A stretch of DNA of 64,000 bases from Hyphobacterium sp. CCMP332 (lineage in GTDB: Bacteria; Bacteroidota; Bacteroidia; Cytophagales; CCMP332): positions 371,001 through 435,000 of the forward strand of contig CP058647.1 in the NCBI GenBank assembly GCA_014323545.1, in the 5' to 3' direction. The number at the start of each line of letters is the position of its first letter. Position 1 is the stretch's first letter. Below, in pieces: positions 55,681 through 64,000 of the stretch. Under the pieces are notes generated by a model. That model did not search any database and was not told the DNA's origin. It saw only the letters and a list, made by a program, of their open reading frames with translations. A program made the translations under genes and the position numbers.

Positions 55681-58422
55681 CTACTTTTCTTCCCCAAACA
55701 TTCCCAGTTGGGAGTTGTCATCTTTTTTAGGCTTGATTTCAAGTTCAATACTGGTCCCGGGACTCAAAATCTCATCTTCCTTTTCTTTCTCCTCTTCTTT
55801 TGTCTTTGTAGGCAGTTGAGTATCGGTACTTTTAATTGTCTTTGGCTTTTCCGGATTTGTGTTGTCAGAAGCCAATTCTGTGGATTCATCTTTGTTAGAT
55901 TCCTCCTTGCTCAATTCGGTTTTCTCGTTGTTCTTTTCTCTTGTGATTAAGTCAAGTTTGTGAAATTTTTCAATCGGAAATTTATTTCCTATTGACTTCC
56001 AACCTTTAACATCAATTATCTCGCTTAAATCCACTCGTTTTTTCTCAACACCCTTACTTCCTTTTTTAATGGTTACTTCGATTTCTGTTTCATCTCCATA
56101 ACCCGCCCACTGTAATTTTGAACCTTTGGACTCCCCTATGAAACTGAATTTTTTATTCAGGGTACTTGTCTCGATTAAAAAGCGTTTTACATAATTGGTC
56201 TTATTTTCTGAATCGTAATGAATGGCATTGATTGATTTGTTTTCATCAAACTTATAAAGTTTAATGACCTTAGAGGATTCAAAGCGATTCGTTAGCTCGA
56301 AATTGCTCAGCTCATAAGATCCGTCTTTGTACAGTACAAGAATATGTTCTTCACCGTTAAATTCTCCAAGTGAGTAGCCTCTTTCTTCTCTATTCAGTCT
56401 ACCTGTTGTCTCATCGTACCAAATTTCCAAACCCCCCAGAGTTGAAGCTCCCTTTTCCAATAATTCTATTTTTCTTACAGGATATTTGGTTAGAATATTT
56501 CCTTTTGCATTACGACCTTTGATTTCCAAGGTAGAAAAATCGAATTCAAAAACTTTGTTTCGAGCTTTTGACCCCGCGGTAAGCTTTACTGTAATTAACT
56601 CATTTTCACCATTCGGATTAGCCGAGAAATAATGCACTTTTGATCCTTTTGCTCCGGTTGTAAGATCGTATTCCTTATCGCGTGTCACAGAACTTACCTG
56701 AAATCTTTTAATCATTGAGCGCCCGGTTTTTCCATCCAGATAGACACAGTGATAAACCATACGCTCATCATTTTTCTTAAAAATGCCTGCATATATAATT
56801 CCCTTGCCTACAAATACCTTATCAGCAATTCTGGAAATCTGGTATTTGCCGTCAGAGCGGAAAACTATAATATCATCGAGGTCAGAGCATTCTGTAACAA
56901 ATTCATCTTTTTTGAGACCATAGCCCATAAATCCGTCGTCACGGTTGATGTACAACTTGACATTATTAGCAGCAACTACATGGGCCTCTATACTATCGAA
57001 TGATTTGATTTCTGTTTTTCTTTCTCTGCCCGGACCGTATTTTTCTTTCAGTTTTTCAAAATAGGCAATGGAGTAATCTGTGAGATTAGCCAAATGATGC
57101 TCAACTTCCTTTAACTCCTCCTGAAGCCTGTTCATAAGTTCATCAGCTTTGAAAGCATCGAATTTTGAAATTCTTTTAATTTTTATCTCCGTTAAACGGA
57201 CGATATCCTCTTCTGAAATCTCTCTGTAAAACTCTTTTTTAAATGGATCAAGGCCGTTATCTATGGTTTGAATTACCGCTTCCCAGGTTTCGCATTCTTC
57301 GATGTCTCGGTAAATTCTATTTTCAATAAATATCTTTTCCAGTGAAGAAAATAAGAGTTTTTCCAATAACTCATTTCTTCTTATTTCCAGCTCTTTATTA
57401 AGCAGGTCTTTGGTATTTTCAGTGGAGATTTTTAAGATCTCATTTACACCAATAAATCTTGGTTTATCTTCAACAATCACACAGGCATTAGGAGATATTG
57501 ATACCTCACAATCGGTAAAAGCGTAAAGCGCATCAATTGTAATATCCGGAGAAACACCCGGGCTTAAATAAACAAAGATCTCGATGTCTTTGGCTGTATT
57601 ATCAACAACCTGTTTAATTTTGATTTTTCCGGAATCATTGGCCTTAATAATGGAATCAATAAGATTTACAGTTGTTGTGCCATAAGGAATATCTTTAATT
57701 ACCAATGTCTTTTTATCATACACTTCGATATGAGACCTAACCTTTATTTTGCCTCCTTTTAAACCATCATTGTATTGACTAAAGTCTGCCATTCCTCCAT
57801 TTGGAAAGTCAGGAACAATATTTATCTTTTTCTCCTTGAGTATTCTGATTGACGCATCACATAATTCAATAAAATTATGGGGCATAATTTTAGTGGCAAG
57901 ACCAACCGCTATCCCCTCTACGCCTTGCGCTAACAGCAAAGGAAATTTCATAGGAAGAAATACCGGTTCGCGCTTTCTTCCATCGTAGGAAAGTTGCCAG
58001 TCTGTCAATTTCTCATTAAAAGCTACTTCAAGGGCAAATTTTGAAAGTCTGGCTTCGATATACCTCGGGGCAGCAGCATTATCTCCTGTTCTGATGTCAC
58101 CCCAATTTCCCTGGGTTTCAATCAAGAGTTCTTTCTGACCTAAATTAACGATGGCATCAATTATTGAGGCATCACCGTGCGGGTGGAATTGCATGGTGCT
58201 ACCAACCACATTGGCCACTTTGTTGAATCTGCCATCATCAATTTCTTTTAATGCATGAAGTATCCTCCTTTGAACCGGCTTTAAACCATCGACAACCGAA
58301 GGAACAGCGCGTTCAAGGATTACATAAGAGGCATAATCCAAAAACCAATTCTCATAAAGATCGTTTACAGGTTGTATATCTTGTATGATATTCTCTTCTT
58401 CATCCTTATTTTCGTCAGCCAT
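55681..58422 (-). CDS. parC: DNA topoisomerase IV subunit A
   Basis: A 913-residue type IIA topoisomerase cleavage subunit. The breakage-reunion domain begins YASYVILERAVPSVVDGLKP and includes TMQFHPHGDASIIDAIV, NWGDIRTGDNAAAPRYIEAR (catalytic Tyr in APRY) and GVEGIAVGLATKIMPHNFIE. The C-terminal beta-pinwheel is followed by a charged tail of about 100 residues rich in Lys and Glu, ending in DDNSQLGMFGEEK. The neighbouring parE on the same strand supports topoisomerase IV rather than gyrase; the two subunits relax and decatenate chromosomes. Confidence 0.92.
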   Translation of the reverse strand: MADENKDEEENIIQDIQPVNDLYENWFLDYASYVILERAVPSVVDGLKPVQRRILHALKEIDDGRFNKVANVVGSTMQFHPHGDASIIDAIVNLGQKELLIETQGNWGDIRTGDNAAAPRYIEARLSKFALEVAFNEKLTDWQLSYDGRKREPVFLPMKFPLLLAQGVEGIAVGLATKIMPHNFIELCDASIRILKEKKINIVPDFPNGGMADFSQYNDGLKGGKIKVRSHIEVYDKKTLVIKDIPYGTTTVNLIDSIIKANDSGKIKIKQVVDNTAKDIEIFVYLSPGVSPDITIDALYAFTDCEVSISPNACVIVEDKPRFIGVNEILKISTENTKDLLNKELEIRRNELLEKLLFSSLEKIFIENRIYRDIEECETWEAVIQTIDNGLDPFKKEFYREISEEDIVRLTEIKIKRISKFDAFKADELMNRLQEELKEVEHHLANLTDYSIAYFEKLKEKYGPGRERKTEIKSFDSIEAHVVAANNVKLYINRDDGFMGYGLKKDEFVTECSDLDDIIVFRSDGKYQISRIADKVFVGKGIIYAGIFKKNDERMVYHCVYLDGKTGRSMIKRFQVSSVTRDKEYDLTTGAKGSKVHYFSANPNGENELITVKLTAGSKARNKVFEFDFSTLEIKGRNAKGNILTKYPVRKIELLEKGASTLGGLEIWYDETTGRLNREERGYSLGEFNGEEHILVLYKDGSYELSNFELTNRFESSKVIKLYKFDENKSINAIHYDSENKTNYVKRFLIETSTLNKKFSFIGESKGSKLQWAGYGDETEIEVTIKKGSKGVEKKRVDLSEIIDVKGWKSIGNKFPIEKFHKLDLITREKNNEKTELSKEESNKDESTELASDNTNPEKPKTIKSTDTQLPTKTKEEEKEKEDEILSPGTSIELEIKPKKDDNSQLGMFGEEK

Positions 58423-58512
58423 TGTAAATTGCTAAGAGGTTAGTGAATTGATTTGCGAATTTATAAAATATTGAAAAGCACAAAAGAATTATTCTTTGCG
58501 ATTCCAAAATAC

Positions 58513-58902
58513 ATGAGACATTTATACTTTTTCCTGATTTCCATTTTTTTAATTTCCTGCGACAGTAAAGAAGAACCGGATTTTAGTTTTGAACTAACAC
58601 AATGGAAAAAAGACAAAAATGCCTGTGAAGGTTTTAGAAGTTCTAATAAATCCGAACTTGTAAATTCGAAAGAGGTTTTTCTTCGCTGGCCTGAAAGACA
58701 GGTCAACTCTTTTTTTGGGAGACCGGATCGACACAGATTGTCTAAAAGACATCAAAAGTTTTATGTGTATTTTCTGGAAGAAGGAAAGCAATGTGATCAA
58801 TCAATTGATGAATACGGTGAATTTCTCCAGTTGAGATTTGATGCCACGGGTTATGTCAATGAAATCGAAATAAGAAATGATTTTGAGCAGCTGATCGATT
58901 AA
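58513..58902 (+). CDS. Small lipoprotein of unknown function, antisense between parE and parC
   Basis: 129 residues from the ATG at 58513, chosen because it opens a lipoprotein signal ([20 protein letters not shown], lipobox LISC). An upstream in-frame TTG at 58453 would bury the signal. The mature part has [20 protein letters not shown], then [16 protein letters not shown] and [16 protein letters not shown], resembling small outer-membrane-assembly-type (SmpA/BamE-like) sequences in style: a variable linker followed by GRPD and YYF-type strands. That is a loose impression, not an assignment. It overlaps the parE stop by four bases, convergent. Confidence 0.65.
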   Translation: MRHLYFFLISIFLISCDSKEEPDFSFELTQWKKDKNACEGFRSSNKSELVNSKEVFLRWPERQVNSFFGRPDRHRLSKRHQKFYVYFLEEGKQCDQSIDEYGEFLQLRFDATGYVNEIEIRNDFEQLID

Positions 58903-60758
58903 GCCACCAGCTCTTCTTCTAAATCCTTCTCTATTTTTAAATGATTGATAATAAATTGCTGTCTTTCAGGCGTGTTTTTACCCATATAATAAGTTAGCAG
59001 CTTTTTGATATGAGTTTCATTGTTAAGATGAACCGGTTGTAAGCGTATATCTTGGCCTATAAAATTTTCAAATTCATTTGGTGATATTTCACCCAAGCCT
59101 TTGAATCGGGTAATTTCCGGTTTGTTCCCTAATTTTTTTATCGCATTCTGACGCTCCTGATCATCGTAACAATAAATGGTTTCTTTTTTATTCCTGACCC
59201 TGAAAAGTGGGGTTTCTAAAATTGAAACATGCCCGTTTCGAACAAGGTCCGGAAAAAATTGAAGGAAAAAGGTAAGCAATAGCAAGCGAATATGCATTCC
59301 ATCCACATCCGCATCAGTAGCGATTACAATTTTATTATAACGAAGATCCTCAAGCCCTTCTTCAATATTTAAGGCATGTTGTAAGAGATTGAATTCTTCA
59401 TTCTCATAAACTACCTTTTTAGTCAATCCAAAACAATTTAAAGGTTTCCCTCTTAAACTAAATACTGCCTGCGTTTCTACATTTCGCGATTTGGTAATGG
59501 AACCACTCGCCGAATCACCTTCAGTAATAAATAAGGTCGTATCTAAAGCCTTTTCCTGCTTTTTATCGTTAAGATGGTATCTGCAATCTCTTAGCTTCTT
59601 ATTGTGAAGGTTGGCCTTCTTTGCCCTGTCATTTGCCAATTTTTTAATACCTGCCAGTTCTTTTCTTTCGCGTTCGGATTGTTGAATTCTTTTTAAGAGC
59701 GCTTCTGCAGTTTTTGGAAATTTATGTAAATGATTATCTAAATTCTTTTTTACAAAATCATTGACAAATGTTCTGATGGTCACTCCATCCGGTGCAATAT
59801 TTTGAGAACCCAGTTTTGTTTTGGTTTGAGATTCAAATACCGGCTCCTGAACCCTGATTGCAATTGCACTCACTATGCCCTGACGTATATCTGAAGGTTC
59901 AAAATTCTTATTGTAAAATTCGCGAATGGTTTTAACTACCGCTTCCCGAAAGGCCGCCTGATGAGTTCCTCCCTGTGTGGTGTTTTGTCCATTCACAAAG
60001 GAATAATATTCTTCTCCATATTGACTGGAGTGCGATAAACAAATTTCAATATCCTCTCCCTTTAAATGAATAAATGGATAGCGAATACTTTCTTCATCAA
60101 TTTTTCTGCTTAAAAGATCTTTTAATCCATTTTCAGAATGAAACTTTTGACTATTAAAATAGATAGTCAGCCCTGAATTCAGGTAGGCGTAATTCCAGAT
60201 TTGATCCTCAATAAATTCATGACGGAATTTATAATGCTTAAATGTTTCACTGTTCGGGTAAAAACTCACAAAAGTGCCATCTCTTTCATCCGTTTTAGAT
60301 ATTTTATGGTCTTCGGTTAATACGCCATCTTTAAATTCGGCCTTTTTTACTTTCCCTTCCCTGTAAGCTTCAACACAAAAATAACTTGAGAGGGCATTCA
60401 CAGCTTTGGTACCAACACCATTGAGACCCACTGATTTTTGAAAGGCTTCGGAATCGTATTTACCGCCAGTGTTTATTTTAGAAACACAGTCAATAACTTT
60501 TCCCAATGGAATCCCTCGTCCGTAATCTCTGATTTCCAAATGGTTATCCCTTAATTTTACATCGATTTTTTTACCAAAACCCATCATATGCTCATCGATG
60601 GCATTATCCATAATTTCCTTGAAAAGCACATAAATGCCATCATCATGAGAAGAGCCATCGCCTAGTTTACCTATATACATCCCCGGACGAAGCTGTATGT
60701 GTTCTTTCCAATCGAGAGAGCGAATATTGTCTTCTGTATAATTGTGATTAGCTGCCAT
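58899..60758 (-). CDS. parE: DNA topoisomerase IV subunit B
   Basis: A 619-residue ATPase subunit. The GHKL ATPase motifs are present: [15 protein letters not shown] (N-box), [12 protein letters not shown] (G1), [14 protein letters not shown] (G2) and [14 protein letters not shown]. The TOPRIM motifs are [18 protein letters not shown] and [20 protein letters not shown], with the C-terminal [16 protein letters not shown]. The length fits ParE rather than the longer GyrB proteins. The start lies inside the end of the upstream membrane-protein gene (11-base overlap). Confidence 0.94.
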   Translation of the reverse strand: MAANHNYTEDNIRSLDWKEHIQLRPGMYIGKLGDGSSHDDGIYVLFKEIMDNAIDEHMMGFGKKIDVKLRDNHLEIRDYGRGIPLGKVIDCVSKINTGGKYDSEAFQKSVGLNGVGTKAVNALSSYFCVEAYREGKVKKAEFKDGVLTEDHKISKTDERDGTFVSFYPNSETFKHYKFRHEFIEDQIWNYAYLNSGLTIYFNSQKFHSENGLKDLLSRKIDEESIRYPFIHLKGEDIEICLSHSSQYGEEYYSFVNGQNTTQGGTHQAAFREAVVKTIREFYNKNFEPSDIRQGIVSAIAIRVQEPVFESQTKTKLGSQNIAPDGVTIRTFVNDFVKKNLDNHLHKFPKTAEALLKRIQQSERERKELAGIKKLANDRAKKANLHNKKLRDCRYHLNDKKQEKALDTTLFITEGDSASGSITKSRNVETQAVFSLRGKPLNCFGLTKKVVYENEEFNLLQHALNIEEGLEDLRYNKIVIATDADVDGMHIRLLLLTFFLQFFPDLVRNGHVSILETPLFRVRNKKETIYCYDDQERQNAIKKLGNKPEITRFKGLGEISPNEFENFIGQDIRLQPVHLNNETHIKKLLTYYMGKNTPERQQFIINHLKIEKDLEEELVA

Positions 60759-61251
60759 TTTCAGAATTTACTGGTCCACGATAGATGATAAAAGGAGGAA
60801 TAATTAAAGTTAAAATTAAAATTGTTGCAAATAATAATAAAGCCACAATAAAAACATTCTGATATGAAAAGACCAAGCCATCATTGCCACTCCAAATCAA
60901 AAATATGGTAATCATAAACAACACATTAAAAACCATAAAAATTGAAGTGAGCCATGAGTCTATGTGAATCCGATAGGCATCGCGTTTTTCAGCGTCTTTT
61001 CTCCAATTTCTACTCAGAGGAAATACAAATGCCCAGTTCATTTCTCTAATTCCTTTATGAAAAATTCTGGCGATAAAGAATAAAACTGCAAGGGTAATAA
61101 GATTATAATTGAAAAATGTTGACTTGCTCATTACCGAATAGGATGCATCAAAAAGGATGATGTCATCGGGAAGATATCCATAAGATAGAATTAGTAATAG
61201 ACCGGCAGAAACAAAGGACAAAATCCAGAGTACTTTTAGAATTGAGTTCAT
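60748..61251 (-). CDS. Four-helix membrane protein of unknown function
   Basis: A 167-residue protein with four predicted membrane helices: [55 protein letters not shown] and [21 protein letters not shown] polar cytoplasmic loop between helices 2 and 3 has [19 protein letters not shown]. No family is recognised. It overlaps parE by 11 bases and probably heads the parE transcript. Confidence 0.65.
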   Translation of the reverse strand: MNSILKVLWILSFVSAGLLLILSYGYLPDDIILFDASYSVMSKSTFFNYNLITLAVLFFIARIFHKGIREMNWAFVFPLSRNWRKDAEKRDAYRIHIDSWLTSIFMVFNVLFMITIFLIWSGNDGLVFSYQNVFIVALLLFATILILTLIIPPFIIYRGPVNSENGS

Positions 61252-61327
61252 TATTTATAATTAGGCGGCTAAAATACAACGCAGTCAGAAACTATAAAAT
61301 TTGTTGTGAATTATAAAAAGTAAGACA

Positions 61328-61366
61328 TAAAAAAACCCCAACTAAAATTACTCTTAATTGGGGTTT
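61328..61366 (-). terminator. rRNA operon terminator
   Basis: The minus-strand stem AAACCCCAA/TTGGGGTTT (61333-61366) is followed by a T run (61329-61335). It lies just downstream of 5S rRNA. Confidence 0.85.
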
Positions 61367-61376
61367 ATAAATAAAA

Positions 61377-61488
61377 GTGTGGCGATGACCTACTCTCCCG
61401 GCTTTAGACCAGTACCATCGGCGCTGAGGGGCTTAACTGCTCTGTTCGGAATGGGAAGAGGTGGGACCCCCTCGCAGAATCACCACAA
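61377..61488 (-). rRNA. rrf: 5S ribosomal RNA
   Basis: The minus strand contains the classic 5S core GGTCCCACCTCTTCCCATTC, followed by the CGAACAGA segment, then GCGCCGATGGTACTG and GGGAGAGTAGGTC. The terminal helix GTGGTGAT (61479-61486) pairs with ATCGCCAC (61379-61386). Ends are estimated to within a few bases. Confidence 0.95.
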
Positions 61489-61630
61489 CATCTTGTCCCG
61501 CCCCGATAGTTATCGGCGGCAGGAATGATGGATATCCCTAATGGGATAAATACCTTAGACATGAATGGGACAAAAAGCAGAACGGCAACATCAACCAAAT
61601 GGTTCTGGTCCCGGTTTGCACCGGGACCCT
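61489..61630 (-). other. 23S-5S internal spacer with processing stems
   Basis: The spacer holds several dyads: TTGTCCC (61494) with GGGACAA (61568), CCGATAGTTATCGG (61503-61516), TATCCC/GGGATA (about 61533-61549) and GTCCCGG/CCGGGAC (61607-61627). The last borders the 23S 3' end. They probably form rRNA processing stems. No tRNA is seen. Confidence 0.6.

Positions 61631-64000
<2,370 letters not shown>

Overview
The window looks like a chromosome segment of a Bacteroidota bacterium, probably a free-living, Cytophagales- or Flavobacteriales-like lineage; the order cannot be fixed from the sequence alone. The evidence is AT-rich DNA with almost no Shine-Dalgarno sequences, promoters that fit the TTTG-N~20-TAnnTTTG pattern, and several family-typical genes: DUF5686 and DUF2911 proteins, PadR plus PspC/DUF2807, and many secreted proteins with type IX secretion system (T9SS) C-terminal sorting domains.

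Layout. 1-6.1 kb: a truncated C25 (gingipain-type) cysteine peptidase gene leaving the window, divergent from a padR-pspC pair. 6.2-8.7 kb: primosomal helicase priA. 8.7-13.9 kb: an accessory block with a toxin-antitoxin pair whose toxin is frameshifted, an integron-like attC site, a 5'-truncated methyltransferase fragment, an AlkD-type glycosylase, a Xre-RES toxin-antitoxin pair, a GNAT acetyltransferase and small unknowns. 13.9-27.0 kb: housekeeping genes, namely an AddA/RecB-like helicase-nuclease, a DUF2911 protein, the operon DUF5686-TPR-thrS-infC-rpmI-rplT (infC starting at AUU), a SanA-like protein and peptidase E.

27.1-55.6 kb: the dominant feature, six consecutive same-strand genes for very large secreted T9SS proteins (about 920-1920 residues), each closed by its own strong terminator. 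They are built from fibronectin III, MAM-like, CARDB-like, Ig-like and PKD modules. Variable N-terminal heads (a beta-helix, a LamG-like fold, others) are joined to a few recurring tails. Two of them carry a glycine-rich domain resembling that of the animal receptor kinases ALK/LTK, and those two share 3.16 kb of nearly identical DNA with a 1,724-bp identical core, which suggests recent gene conversion. They are probably surface adhesins or matrix proteins, but no function can be proven from sequence.

55.7-64 kb: topoisomerase IV genes parC and parE with a small lipoprotein gene antisense between them, a membrane protein, and the 3' end of an rRNA operon (5S complete, 23S partial, both on the minus strand). 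No CRISPR array, insertion sequence, tRNA, phage or integrase gene was seen.
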